From positions 62,001 to 126,000 of IMG/VR virus record IMGVR_UViG_3300046171_000182: 64,000 bases of DNA; one strand, given 5' to 3'. Made by a program: the position numbers and the translations under genes. Below the pieces are notes generated by a model. That model searched no databases. It was given only the letters and a program-made list of their open reading frames with translations, and was not told where the DNA came from. This DNA is from a virus. Of the stretch, positions 40,085 to 48,069 are shown piece after piece. The number at the start of each line of letters is the position of its first letter. Within the stretch, counting starts at the first letter, position 1.

Positions 40085-40482
40085 CTTTTAATTATTCAGA
40101 CGATTGTTTTTCAGATCTTCATAAAGATGTTTATGGTTTCCGCCCTCGTGGCACGATCATGGAAGATTGGGATTCTATGGAGCCTGCTCAGAAGCAAGCT
40201 TATTGGGATGAGCTTTGTGCAGAGCTAGAAGCTAATAATATCGCCGAGAAGCAACAGGCAGAAAACGCTGTTGCTAAATTTAAAGCTCGAGTTCAAGATG
40301 TGATTGGTCTTGGTGCTGGTGATCGTACTACAGCTCTTCGTTGGATTACTGGTCAAGAAAAGTTTTATCACGAACAGAGTGTTGAACATTTTGTTTGGGA
40401 GCAAGGTATCTTGTTTACTGACTATGGCAAGCAATTAGTTAAAGACCTTTGTGAAATTGTAAAGTATGAGGAATATGTATAA
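40081..40482 (+). CDS. Early protein, unknown function (133 aa)
   Basis: Helical and acidic: DWDSMEPAQKQAYWDELCAE, then an Ala/Lys helix and WITGQEKFYHEQSVEHF. The style is that of early T4-like phage proteins; no diagnostic motif. Confidence 0.55.
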   Translation: MTFNYSDDCFSDLHKDVYGFRPRGTIMEDWDSMEPAQKQAYWDELCAELEANNIAEKQQAENAVAKFKARVQDVIGLGAGDRTTALRWITGQEKFYHEQSVEHFVWEQGILFTDYGKQLVKDLCEIVKYEEYV

Positions 40483-40625
40483 TGTGGTACGTTGAAGTAA
40501 TTGAAAGCTGGACTAATCAAGATGTTCAGATTTGGGAATGCCTAACAAGGCAGCAGTCTCGTGAAATCCATAGACAGTTTTCACAGAGTGGAGCTGCGAT
40601 GGTACGATCAGGTATTATGCAATGA
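40482..40625 (+). CDS. Small early protein (47 aa)
   Basis: TAATG coupling with the previous gene and ATGA coupling with the next. Product MWYVEVIESWTNQDVQIWEC, then RQQSREIHRQFSQSG. Trp-rich N-terminus; function unknown. Confidence 0.5.
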   Translation: MWYVEVIESWTNQDVQIWECLTRQQSREIHRQFSQSGAAMVRSGIMQ

Positions 40626-40975
40626 GTATGCATATGATTAGAGGGGTGCAAGTCCATGGTGTAGGTAAGCGCCGTAAGGCGAAACAAAAATCGCACAAAC
40701 TATTGAAGGCTGAAGCCGAACATAACAAGTTTTTAGATAAGCTTGGTGTGGGTAAGTCTAAAGGCGATTACCGCTATGACTTACCCAACTATAAGACAAG
40801 TAGCGATTTGCCACCTACATCTGATACAATATGTTCCAATGGAATTGTAAAAGAAACTAATAAATATACAGGCAATGAGATAGCTGGAATTGTGGTTACA
40901 CACAAATCTAATCTAATGCCAATTCGTAAAGATAATAAGCAGGCTGCTATTGATGCTGCCAACATGAGAAGATAA
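40622..40975 (+). CDS. Conserved-type phage protein (117 aa)
   Basis: Basic N-terminal half (VGKRRKAKQKSHKLLKAEAE), middle YRYDLPNYKTSSDLPPTSD, end GIVVTHKSNLMPIRKDNKQA. I associate this with T4-like marine phages; function unknown. Confidence 0.58.
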   Translation: MSMHMIRGVQVHGVGKRRKAKQKSHKLLKAEAEHNKFLDKLGVGKSKGDYRYDLPNYKTSSDLPPTSDTICSNGIVKETNKYTGNEIAGIVVTHKSNLMPIRKDNKQAAIDAANMRR

Positions 40976-41130
40976 TGGGTAAGCATTTAAAAACTAAAAT
41001 AGACTATGAGATGATCTATTCTCTTGCAAAGGAAGTAAAGAGACTTGAACCAGATAATTCTGTACTTGAAAAATATCTCTCTATGGATAACTTTGAAGGC
41101 GCTGAGCTTAGAAAGCAGTTAAAAGAATGA
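40975..41130 (+). CDS. Small early protein (51 aa)
   Basis: TAATG coupling. Helical MGKHLKTKIDYEMIYSLAKE and an acidic C-terminal half; overlaps the next ATG. Function unknown. Confidence 0.5.
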   Translation: MGKHLKTKIDYEMIYSLAKEVKRLEPDNSVLEKYLSMDNFEGAELRKQLKE

Positions 41131-41372
41131 AATTTATGATAGTAGTCATAATGCAGTTCCTTCCAGAAAGCGACGCAACTGACTTCTATATATTTACGGA
41201 ACCTAGTTTTGGAAGCTACACTGAGTGCTCACTCTTTTTACAAGAACCAGTAAATGCACAGAAGATTGGAATTAAACTTATAGAAGAGTTTGGTTTTAGA
41301 ATGATTGAAAATGTGTTTTGTGCACCAGAATCTAAGGTTAATAGATATATCTTAGAACAGGAGATGGCATAG
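41127..41372 (+). CDS. Cys-pair mini-protein 1 (81 aa)
   Basis: A hydrophobic N-terminal strand (KFMIVVIMQF), YTECSLFLQE with the first Cys, and NVFCAPE with the second. It shares this layout with the next two genes and the genes at 42508 and 43952 (minus). It is probably a small secreted or membrane-anchored protein with a disulfide. Function unknown. Confidence 0.58.
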   Translation: MKFMIVVIMQFLPESDATDFYIFTEPSFGSYTECSLFLQEPVNAQKIGIKLIEEFGFRMIENVFCAPESKVNRYILEQEMA

Positions 41373-41572
41373 TGTGGGTTTTAGTCTATATCTTTATTAA
41401 TGGTGGTGCAGTAGTATCTGCAATAAATGCATCCGGTAACGGGCATAAATACGATAGTATGTATGAGTGTTTCGAAGCAAGAGAAGAACTAGGTAAAACC
41501 TTAAGCGGAAGAGCTGGTTTTTTCAACGTAGGCACTCAAGCAATTTGTGTGCAAGTAGGAGACCCAGCATGA
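41372..41572 (+). CDS. Cys-pair mini-protein 2 (66 aa)
   Basis: GTG start overlapping the previous stop. WVLVYIFINGG, then MYECFEAREEL and TQAICVQVG. Same architecture as its neighbours. Confidence 0.58.
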   Translation: MWVLVYIFINGGAVVSAINASGNGHKYDSMYECFEAREELGKTLSGRAGFFNVGTQAICVQVGDPA

Positions 41573-41760
41573 TTTGGATATTAGTTTGGTTACAGATGAT
41601 AGTAGGTGAAGATGTACCTAGTACTATGAGATACTATCATCTCGACACATTTACTAATAAAGAAGAATGTTTAAGGGAATTAAAACAAGCGAGAGTCTTA
41701 GTATCTACGACAAGTGAAACTATGGATTGTATTATGATTGATCGAAGACAAGGAGGATAA
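41569..41760 (+). CDS. Cys-pair mini-protein 3 (63 aa)
   Basis: ATGA overlap. MIWILVWLQMIVGE, then NKEECLRELKQ and SETMDCIMID. Same architecture; three tandem copies indicate local duplication. Confidence 0.58.
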   Translation: MIWILVWLQMIVGEDVPSTMRYYHLDTFTNKEECLRELKQARVLVSTTSETMDCIMIDRRQGG

Positions 41761-41761
41761 C

Positions 41762-42265
41762 ATGAAGCTTTTATCAACAGTGGCGTTAGCTGCAATAATC
41801 GGATGTTCGCCAGCAATGGCAGAAACATTTAGGGCAACTATTACAAAGGTAGAACCAAACTGGGGATACCGAGATGTGTCTGTTCCGACTACGCATTGCC
41901 AAGATATACAAGTTCCGATATACGGAACTGTACAAGGGCAAGGAGCTACTGGTGGTGATGTACTCGGTGGAATGATTCTTGGTGCATTGTTAGGTAAAGG
42001 AATATCAGGTGACGATAACGGAGCTGCAGCTGGTGCTGTTTTAGGCGGAGTTATTTCGGCTGATAAGAAAAGATCTAAAAAGGTTGTAACAGGTTATACA
42101 ACTGAAAGACAATGTCAACAAGTCGTTTCTTATGAGACAGAACGTTATCTTAAGAATAATAAAATCTATTTCACATGGAATGGCATTAACGGATCTGCGT
42201 ATACATTTAATAACTATAACGTAGGTACACAGATTCCAATAACAATTAGTATACAGGCAAAGTAA
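41762..42265 (+). CDS. Exported glycine-zipper protein (17-kDa antigen-like)
   Basis: 167 residues from the ATG at 41762 (AAGGAGGATAAC). Signal peptide MKLLSTVALAAIIGCSPAMAE, then paired segments TTHCQDIQVP and ERQCQQVVSYE that flank a glycine zipper (GGDVLGGMILGALLGKG, GAAAGAVLGGVISADK). This is the Rickettsia 17-kDa surface antigen/SlyB layout. It is expected in the outer membrane or periplasm, where it could alter envelope stability or superinfection. Confidence 0.75.
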   Translation: MKLLSTVALAAIIGCSPAMAETFRATITKVEPNWGYRDVSVPTTHCQDIQVPIYGTVQGQGATGGDVLGGMILGALLGKGISGDDNGAAAGAVLGGVISADKKRSKKVVTGYTTERQCQQVVSYETERYLKNNKIYFTWNGINGSAYTFNNYNVGTQIPITISIQAK

Positions 42266-42504
42266 TGTCAGATATATTTGATTTTGGCTTTACCGCCGTA
42301 GATGAAGATGAATTAGAGGCCGTACAGAAAGTATCTGTTGCGGCCGAATCTACTGAAGATAGACTACATAACTTATATAATGCAATTATACCTTTGCTTA
42401 ATAATTTAAAACAAAATCCTGAAAAGGATTATATCTTGTGGCCAAACCGATTAGAAAAAGTGGAACAGTTTGAAAGTCATTTGCAATCCATTTATAAAGG
42501 ATAG
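42265..42504 (+). CDS. Small conserved-type phage protein (79 aa)
   Basis: TAATG coupling. SDIFDFGFTAVDEDEL at the N-terminus, then LHNLYNAIIPLLNNLKQNP, DYILWPNRLEKVEQF. The pattern YILWPNR...K is common in T4-like phage proteins near replication genes. Function unknown. Confidence 0.6.
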   Translation: MSDIFDFGFTAVDEDELEAVQKVSVAAESTEDRLHNLYNAIIPLLNNLKQNPEKDYILWPNRLEKVEQFESHLQSIYKG

Positions 42505-42507
42505 AAT

Positions 42508-42729
42508 ATGAATACATTATTTACTGCACTTTTACTCGTATGCAATCCAAGCTCTGCAGTACCAGACTGCAAAAGCATGGCAAATCCTGCACTTTATGAT
42601 AATGTACAGATATGCCTACAAAGCGTTGCTGAAGGAATACAGGCGTTTGAGGTAAATGGTTTTAAAGTTGTCCGCTATACATGTTATGAATGGACTACTG
42701 ATCGAGATTTAAAATCTCTGGGTCTATAA
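42508..42729 (+). CDS. Cys-rich mini-protein 4 (73 aa)
   Basis: MNTLFTALLLVCNPSS forms a short hydrophobic N-terminus; VQICLQSVAEG and VRYTCYEW carry the Cys residues. It is related in layout to 41127-41760. Its 3' end overlaps the convergent nuclease gene by 35 nt. Confidence 0.5.
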   Translation: MNTLFTALLLVCNPSSAVPDCKSMANPALYDNVQICLQSVAEGIQAFEVNGFKVVRYTCYEWTTDRDLKSLGL

Positions 42730-43165
42730 CTTTAGCATCAATTAATCTTTGACGGTTCGCAAGGTGCGCTTCTTTGAGCTCCTCTTTTGATTGTCCGTGG
42801 TATGGTACTCCATAACCCTCTTCAATGAGAATCTGAGTACAGCCAACCTCCGCATCTTTAATATCATAGTATACGTGGAAGTCCCCAAGGATTCTTCCAA
42901 ATTTGCCCTTCGCATCTTCTCCACTTTTATCAATTTCTGTTTTAAGGCGCGCTGTCGATCCTATAGGTAAGAGATCTTTAAGTCTTTCTTTTGCTGCGAG
43001 TCCGAACGCTTTCTCCGTTAAATCACGAGTGCGAGATTCAGGTGTATCAATACCCATCATTCGTACACGTTCTCGGTTTAAGGAGATGCCAAATCCTAAA
43101 TCTATATCCACGTCAACAGTATCGCCGTCAACAACTCTTAATATCTTTGCTTTATATTCATACAT
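42695..43165 (-). CDS. Thermonuclease-like (SNase) endonuclease
   Basis: 156 residues. KAKILRVVDGDTVDVDIDLG, VRMMGIDTPESR and GKFGRILGDFHV match staphylococcal nuclease: Asp/Arg/Glu catalytic positions are kept. It has no signal peptide. It may degrade host nucleic acid. It is the most distal gene of the minus block. Confidence 0.82.
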   Translation of the reverse strand: MYEYKAKILRVVDGDTVDVDIDLGFGISLNRERVRMMGIDTPESRTRDLTEKAFGLAAKERLKDLLPIGSTARLKTEIDKSGEDAKGKFGRILGDFHVYYDIKDAEVGCTQILIEEGYGVPYHGQSKEELKEAHLANRQRLIDAKVIDPEILNLDQ

Positions 43166-43361
43166 TGTTTCTACCTGTTACGTAACCTGCTACGATGCCA
43201 ACGACACCTACTAATGCGTTATTCAATAAAGCAAGTATGCCTTGATCAAATTCTCCGCCATGTTCTGACGCCATCATAAATTCATCTATTACAATAATCC
43301 CCAATAAAGTCATAAGTCCTACTGCTAATATTAACACGGTAATATCTTTAATATATTTCAT
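43158..43361 (-). CDS. Small two-TM membrane protein, holin candidate
   Basis: 67 residues with two hydrophobic helices (ITVLILAVGLMTLLGIIVI, and LLNNALVGVVGIVAGYVTG) and a charged end. Size and topology fit a holin, supported by several other membrane genes in the same operon, but there is no direct evidence. Confidence 0.58.
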   Translation of the reverse strand: MKYIKDITVLILAVGLMTLLGIIVIDEFMMASEHGGEFDQGILALLNNALVGVVGIVAGYVTGRNNV

Positions 43362-43717
43362 TAAAATTCCTCTACTACAAATTCACCCCACGCTTGGCCG
43401 AATATCCATATAAAAATTAGTATGAGTGCAGTTGCAATTAATAACGATGGTATGACAATAAACTGCACCCAGCGTGGCTTGCCTTTTACCCAATGAATTA
43501 TTTTCTTTACTTTTGTTTTTAGTCCATCTAATATGTATGTGCCTACTGTCCAGCGAATCATTCTCATTATTATTAAAATAGGTGAAGTGATTACGTCAAA
43601 GAGTACTAGAAATAAATCTACTGCTGCATCGACAATATTGTCAAGGCTAAATACTTTTTTTAGTTTTTCTTTATTAAACGCCAAAGCTCTCTCCGCATCC
43701 ACAACTTGCTGTTGCAT
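43361..43717 (-). CDS. Membrane protein (118 aa)
   Basis: An amphipathic N-terminal helix, hydrophobic DLFLVLFDVITSPILIIMRMI, a basic loop (KTKVKKIIHWVKGKPRWVQ), then IVIPSLLIATALILIFIWIFG. Two or three TM segments. Role unknown; it overlaps the A-type carrier gene by 44 nt. Confidence 0.55.
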   Translation of the reverse strand: MQQQVVDAERALAFNKEKLKKVFSLDNIVDAAVDLFLVLFDVITSPILIIMRMIRWTVGTYILDGLKTKVKKIIHWVKGKPRWVQFIVIPSLLIATALILIFIWIFGQAWGEFVVEEF

Positions 43718-43955
43718 TAGGATTAACCACCTTTAAGAACGATCCTCCCAATTCTTCAACATAATCAATTGTGCATCCGAAGATAAACATTTCAGCCATA
43801 GGATCTAACCATAGGTTTTCTATTGTGGGCTCAGCATCTGTTACGCCCCACTCATATTGGAAACCGGCGCATCCACCACCTTTTACTGCGAGAGACACAT
43901 TTGGTTTACCAACCTTTTTTAAATAGTCTTTTGCACTATCAGTAACCTGAATCAT
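43674..43955 (-). CDS. A-type iron-sulfur carrier (IscA/ErpA/HesB-like)
   Basis: 93 residues. The three conserved cysteines are present: C29 in GGGCAGFQY, and C85 and C87 in ASCGCGESF. It would pass Fe-S clusters to apo-enzymes in the cytoplasm. HesB-like genes occur in other marine phages. Possible clients in this genome include the radical SAM protein at 46728. Confidence 0.88.
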   Translation of the reverse strand: MIQVTDSAKDYLKKVGKPNVSLAVKGGGCAGFQYEWGVTDAEPTIENLWLDPMAEMFIFGCTIDYVEELGGSFLKVVNPNATASCGCGESFGV

Positions 43956-44167
43956 TCTTCTACTAATCCTATTGATACCATCTTACCATTAATATCTTGA
44001 ACTTTCAATGTACCTTGCGCGCAAGAATATCTTCCCGATTCACCCAGGTTTCTTGCAATTTCTCGTTTAGCTTTCAAGCAATCAGATAGTGAGTCCTTTG
44101 GAGTGTATTCCTGCGCATCTCCATCTATAAACAAAAATAGCACAAAGCCTTTAAATATCTCTATCAT
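43952..44167 (-). CDS. Cys-pair mini-protein 5 (71 aa)
   Basis: KGFVLFLFIDGD, then LSDCLKAKREIARNLG and GRYSCAQGT. The layout matches the plus-strand mini-proteins at 41127-41760, so the family has copies on both strands. Confidence 0.55.
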   Translation of the reverse strand: MIEIFKGFVLFLFIDGDAQEYTPKDSLSDCLKAKREIARNLGESGRYSCAQGTLKVQDINGKMVSIGLVEE

Positions 44168-44168
44168 G

Positions 44169-44570
44169 CTAATTACTCCCTCTCGCTTTAATAGCGTCGA
44201 TTCTTTCTTCTAGTTTACTTATTCGTTTTTCGTAAAAATCTAATGTAAGTTTTTGCTGCTGATCGTACGGTGCATTACCACTTTCAATATCAGTTATCAT
44301 TTTATCGAGCTGACCTGATAAGTGTTCTATTAACATAAACTGCTCATTGTCAGCTGGTAACGATCCCATCTCACCACGTGGCCACTTAATTCTAAATTCT
44401 GTGTTTTTTTCTAAATCAGTGTTCATCAATGTGATGTTAGTTTCAACCTGATTTAATCTTTCTATTAAGCCGAAATAAGCCCACGTACCCACTGCTACTG
44501 CAGCAATGATACTAATGATATTTCGTAATGGTGTTGCAATTACTGTGTCTTCACTTATCTTTGCTGCCAT
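44169..44570 (-). CDS. Membrane-anchored coiled-coil protein (133 aa)
   Basis: One TM segment (NIISIIAAVAVGTWAYFGLI), then coiled coil (ERLNQVETNITLMNTDLEK) and RIKWPRGEMGSLPADNEQF, a block I associate with T4-like marine phages. Function unknown; perhaps lysis timing. Confidence 0.6.
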   Translation of the reverse strand: MAAKISEDTVIATPLRNIISIIAAVAVGTWAYFGLIERLNQVETNITLMNTDLEKNTEFRIKWPRGEMGSLPADNEQFMLIEHLSGQLDKMITDIESGNAPYDQQQKLTLDFYEKRISKLEERIDAIKARGSN

Positions 44571-44760
44571 TTCGACTCTCTAACACTCTCTTACATTGAT
44601 CACTAGCATATGTAGTAAACCAACGAGGAGCAAAAGCATGAATAAAGACGGCGTATGCTGCCTTCTCTAATTGCCATGAAACCCACATCGCATGTTTGAA
44701 ATGTTGCCAACGAGTTTCGCCTACATCATCTAGATGCAATTTACATTTTTTACTAAACAT
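44551..44760 (-). CDS. DUF6356-like protein (69 aa)
   Basis: HLDDVGETRWQHFKHAMWVS and FIHAFAPRWFTTYASDQCK follow DUF6356, a small family with conserved His residues and an amphipathic or membrane-associated helix, found in alphaproteobacteria and their phages. Function unknown. Confidence 0.65.
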   Translation of the reverse strand: MFSKKCKLHLDDVGETRWQHFKHAMWVSWQLEKAAYAVFIHAFAPRWFTTYASDQCKRVLESRNGSKDK

Positions 44761-45158
44761 TATCTATTATCCACCACTGTTTTCTTTTGTACTGCTGTTA
44801 CACTGTTTTTCTTTTGTGCAGTAATAGCTTCCTTGCCATAGAAGGCTGCAACTATCGCTGCGACTGACACAAAGTAAACCGCTGCCATATCACCAAGGAT
44901 TTCACCGGCCTGTGTAAGTTTTAACCATATTGCCAATACGACTGAGAAAGGATATAGTAGCATTCCGAATAATGCAAACCATGCCATGTTTCTCTGTGCG
45001 TCTTGCTTCTTGTCTTCATTTTCCATATCAGAACGCATGTCCTGAAGTTCAATCATTCTTTCTTCCATTGCAATCTCTTCATCAGTTATAATTCCATCAC
45101 CGTCACGGTCTAAATGAGCCCATTGGCTCTCTGGTTCTAATTTCTTTGCCGCTGCCAT
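44760..45158 (-). CDS. EF-hand membrane protein, holin-like
   Basis: 132 residues. DRDGDGIITDEEI is a perfect EF-hand loop near residue 17-29. A linker helix and two TM segments follow (MAWFALFGMLLYPFSVVLAIWL, AVYFVSVAAIVAAFYG). Calcium-controlled membrane function is suggested by the sequence; a holin or anti-holin role is inference from topology and neighbours. Confidence 0.62.
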   Translation of the reverse strand: MAAAKKLEPESQWAHLDRDGDGIITDEEIAMEERMIELQDMRSDMENEDKKQDAQRNMAWFALFGMLLYPFSVVLAIWLKLTQAGEILGDMAAVYFVSVAAIVAAFYGKEAITAQKKNSVTAVQKKTVVDNR

Positions 45159-45167
45159 TTAACTCTC

Positions 45168-45650
45168 CTACCACGCTCCGTTTGATTTGCCTAAAAGGTA
45201 AACTATAAATCCTATTACACCAGACATTGCAAGTGCTAAAGCGATACCCACAAGCCATTCAATAATTAATTGTTTACGCTCTTCAGCTTTATATATCGCT
45301 TCTTTTCGTTCTTTTCTCATTTGCGCTTCTATGTGCACAATCTCTTTCCAAGCCGATGGTCCATAAAATAAACTGATATGAGATCGTAATTCTTCTCTCA
45401 TCTCTTTTGCTTTTTGTTTATGTCCCCAAGTCTCCAAAGCCTTTTGTTCAACTTGACTTGCGCCAAATAGTTTTTTAAACATAGGCGGGTTTTCAGCCTG
45501 CTTATGAGAAAAGTCTAAGTCTGACATAGCACCTGCCCACTGATTCAGGGTAGATCCCATATCATGCAAGTCCTTGCCAACAGCAATAGCCTTTTTCAGA
45601 CCTTTGTATGCAGCTGTAGCCCCAGCTATAGCCGTTACTGGATCGATCAT
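45168..45650 (-). CDS. Membrane-anchored protein, first gene of the minus block
   Basis: 160 residues: Ala/Gly-rich N-terminus (VTAIAGATAAYKGLKKAIAVG), a long charged helix (QMRKERKEAIYKAEERKQL), then one C-terminal TM (LALAMSGVIGFIVYLLG). It lies directly downstream of the minus-strand late promoter. Function unknown. Confidence 0.58.
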   Translation of the reverse strand: MIDPVTAIAGATAAYKGLKKAIAVGKDLHDMGSTLNQWAGAMSDLDFSHKQAENPPMFKKLFGASQVEQKALETWGHKQKAKEMREELRSHISLFYGPSAWKEIVHIEAQMRKERKEAIYKAEERKQLIIEWLVGIALALAMSGVIGFIVYLLGKSNGAW

Positions 45651-45680
45651 CTCGAGCCCTCGTTACTTTGTTCCTGAAGG

Positions 45681-45692
45681 TATTTATAAATA
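45681..45692. promoter_or_regulatory. Self-complementary bidirectional late promoter TATTTATAAATA
   Basis: The 12-mer is its own reverse complement, so it presents TATAAATA on the plus strand (45685-45692, 22 nt before 45714) and on the minus strand (45681-45688, upstream of 45650). It sits in the only divergent gap of the region. Confidence 0.8.
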
Positions 45693-45713
45693 AAACGTAA
45701 TTTAGGACCTATT

Positions 45714-46652
45714 ATGTTCAAGAAGAAAAACATTATCTTAGCTATCGGGTGTTCTTTTACAGATCCGAACTTTAAGAGTGTGTTAAAGCATTTACCAGAT
45801 AATAAAAGAGGCGGTTGGCCTATGTGGCCAGAGTTAATGCAAAGGAAAATAGAAAAAGAAACTGGCGAATCATATGAACTAATAAATTTAGCTAAATCAG
45901 GCGTTAGTAATGATTGGATATTTAATACATTTATAGATGCGTTAGCTAAATATGATACAAGAATAAAAATAGTATTAATTGGTGGAACTCAATGGATGAG
46001 AACACATGTTGTAGCTTCAGGATCTAATTTTAATCCTCAAGTAAGTGGCGTCAATATCTTTAAGGATAAAGAATGGCGAAATAGCCAAATTTGGAACAAA
46101 TTTTCGGAAAATTATGAAAAAGCTATGATACAAATGTGGTATCTTCATTCTAATGAGTTTGGTTTTAAAAATGTAATACATCACAATCTTAGAATTATGT
46201 GGACATTAATGAATATATGCAAGGATAAAAAAATAAAATTTATTTGGAATCAGATTTTAGAGCCATTCCCTAGTCCACATTTTTGGCGAACAAGATTGTT
46301 GAAAGTGGGTCGTGATGAAGGCTGGGATATCAACGTAAACCTTCAAGCTTGGGAGGAATTAAAAAGCACTTTGAGGTGGAGTCTTAGTGATCAGTTTTTT
46401 TCAGAAACTGTTTTAAAAAGCCCCTATGCTAAATTTCTCGTAAAACATAAAAAATACTTTTATGGCTTTTCGTGGTCTAACTCAAGCCCTTGGGATGCAT
46501 GTGGCTTAGATAGTCATAAAGAAAAAGTAGTTTATCCTGAGACTAAGCCCAATAGAAAAGAAGAAGTAGATTTTCATCCGAATAAATTAGGACAAGAAGA
46601 AATCGCAGAAGAAATGTGGAAAGAATATGGAAATTATTTGGTTAAGAATTAA
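45714..46652 (+). CDS. SGNH-hydrolase-like esterase
   Basis: 312 residues. The block I serine motif is AIGCSFTDPN, NLAKSGVSND is block II-like, and DFHPNKLGQEEIAEE gives the DxxH-type block V. The fold removes or transfers acetyl groups from sugars or lipids. With the GT-B-like pair and KdsB downstream it probably modifies a surface polysaccharide, perhaps at the tail. Late promoter upstream. Confidence 0.72.
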   Translation: MFKKKNIILAIGCSFTDPNFKSVLKHLPDNKRGGWPMWPELMQRKIEKETGESYELINLAKSGVSNDWIFNTFIDALAKYDTRIKIVLIGGTQWMRTHVVASGSNFNPQVSGVNIFKDKEWRNSQIWNKFSENYEKAMIQMWYLHSNEFGFKNVIHHNLRIMWTLMNICKDKKIKFIWNQILEPFPSPHFWRTRLLKVGRDEGWDINVNLQAWEELKSTLRWSLSDQFFSETVLKSPYAKFLVKHKKYFYGFSWSNSSPWDACGLDSHKEKVVYPETKPNRKEEVDFHPNKLGQEEIAEEMWKEYGNYLVKN

Positions 46653-46731
46653 AATATGGATTAAAAGTTTCTTTCATAAAGAAAGAAAAACCGATCATAC
46701 ATATGTGTATGAAGAAAAAGAAGACGAATGA
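46627..46731 (+). CDS. Small basic protein (34 aa)
   Basis: MEIIWLRIKIWIKSFFHKER, then an acidic end. It overlaps the end of the SGNH gene and the start of the radical SAM gene. A short amphipathic membrane-associated helix is likely. Confidence 0.45.
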   Translation: MEIIWLRIKIWIKSFFHKERKTDHTYVYEEKEDE

Positions 46732-47540
46732 AATTTGCGGATCTTGTAAAATCAAATTCTAAAAAATGTAAAGTTTGGTTAGACTTATCAACTTATTGCA
46801 ATGCCTCGTGTCCTCAATGCCATCGTACTAATAAAAATGGATTAGGTAAAGTCGAATGGTTACCACTTGTCAAATGGTCGCTAGAAGACTTTGTAAGGCA
46901 GTTTCCTCCAGGATCGATAGATGAAGTGTCTATGTTTGAGATATGTGGCACGTGGGGAGATCCTATAATGAGTAAAGACATCGGTAAGATTGCAAAGTAC
47001 GTAATGGATAACTCAGAATCAGAAGTGCATATCAACACAAATGGCGGAATGAGAACTCCAGCTTGGTGGGAAGATCTGGGTAACTATTGTGGTGAAAGAT
47101 TGACTGTATATTTTGATATAGATGGGATAAACAACGAGATGCATCAAAAGTATAGAAGAGGTGTAGACTTACAAACAGTATTAGATAACATGGAAGCATT
47201 ATCATCTGCAGGTAGTATAGCAAAAGCCTTTACTATACTTTTTAAACATAATCAAAAGCATGTCAAAGATATTAGAGATATGTGTATGATGTATGGTGCA
47301 GAACATGTTCACGTAATTAAGTCAGATAGATTTTTGACTAGTAATAAATTTGAATTTATAAATGAAGATGGAGAAGAAGATTTACTAGAAGCTATTACAA
47401 ATTCATCTTTAGATAAGATTATTCAAAATCCTTGGATTAACACTGCGTCACAAAATGCGCACAATAGACATAATTTAGATACAATAACTGATAATAAACT
47501 CACGGGCCAACAAGATGACAAAACTGCGTATGAAAGATAA
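46728..47540 (+). CDS. Radical SAM protein
   Basis: 270 residues. The [4Fe-4S] motif CxxxCxxC is C24, C28, C31 (STYCNASCPQC), with CGTWGDP as the GGEP-like glycine motif and ETHINTNGG-like VHINTNGGM for SAM binding. The C-terminal extension ends shortly before a separate gene that looks like a SPASM domain. Oxygen-sensitive chemistry on a peptide or sugar is possible. Confidence 0.8.
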   Translation: MKFADLVKSNSKKCKVWLDLSTYCNASCPQCHRTNKNGLGKVEWLPLVKWSLEDFVRQFPPGSIDEVSMFEICGTWGDPIMSKDIGKIAKYVMDNSESEVHINTNGGMRTPAWWEDLGNYCGERLTVYFDIDGINNEMHQKYRRGVDLQTVLDNMEALSSAGSIAKAFTILFKHNQKHVKDIRDMCMMYGAEHVHVIKSDRFLTSNKFEFINEDGEEDLLEAITNSSLDKIIQNPWINTASQNAHNRHNLDTITDNKLTGQQDDKTAYER

Positions 47541-48069
47541 AAAACCAAATATAATATGTCGCTGGCTTAACGATGAGAAAATATTAGTAAATCCAGATGG
47601 CCAAGTTTTACCTTGTTGTTATCTAGGCAATCCTGCATATCTATATGAGGCTACAAAACATACAGACAATCCAGGCGGTCGAGCCTTTGCTGAAAATCCC
47701 GTGTTAAAAAAATATGCAGACAACAAAGAACGATATAACTTAAACCATAAAACTTTAAAAGAAATTCTTACATCTGATTGGTTTAATAAAGATCTTCCAG
47801 AATCTTGGGAGTCTTATAAAACAATACCTCATATGTGTCAATTGTTTTGCGATAATGAAATATCTGATACTGTAGAACCTGGAGTTAATGCTGCATTTAC
47901 GCCAGAAGATGTAGAAAGTAAAAGATTATCGGATAAACTGCATGAAAGAGATAAAGAGATTTTTGAGAAGGGTGTACGTCATGGATTTTGGAATGTAAAG
48001 ACAAAAGAAGAAATAAAAGAAAAATATGAAAAGTACAAACATTTAGAGGATTGGAATGAAAAACTATAA
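47515..48069 (+). CDS. SPASM-like partner of the radical SAM protein
   Basis: 184 residues, overlapping the radical SAM gene by 26 nt. IICRWLNDEKILVNPDG then VLPCCYLGN is the opening of SPASM-type auxiliary Fe-S domains, with more Cys later (MCQLFCDNE). In most relatives this is fused to the radical SAM core. It is either a true split or one protein broken by an indel. Confidence 0.65.
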   Translation: MTKLRMKDKKPNIICRWLNDEKILVNPDGQVLPCCYLGNPAYLYEATKHTDNPGGRAFAENPVLKKYADNKERYNLNHKTLKEILTSDWFNKDLPESWESYKTIPHMCQLFCDNEISDTVEPGVNAAFTPEDVESKRLSDKLHERDKEIFEKGVRHGFWNVKTKEEIKEKYEKYKHLEDWNEKL

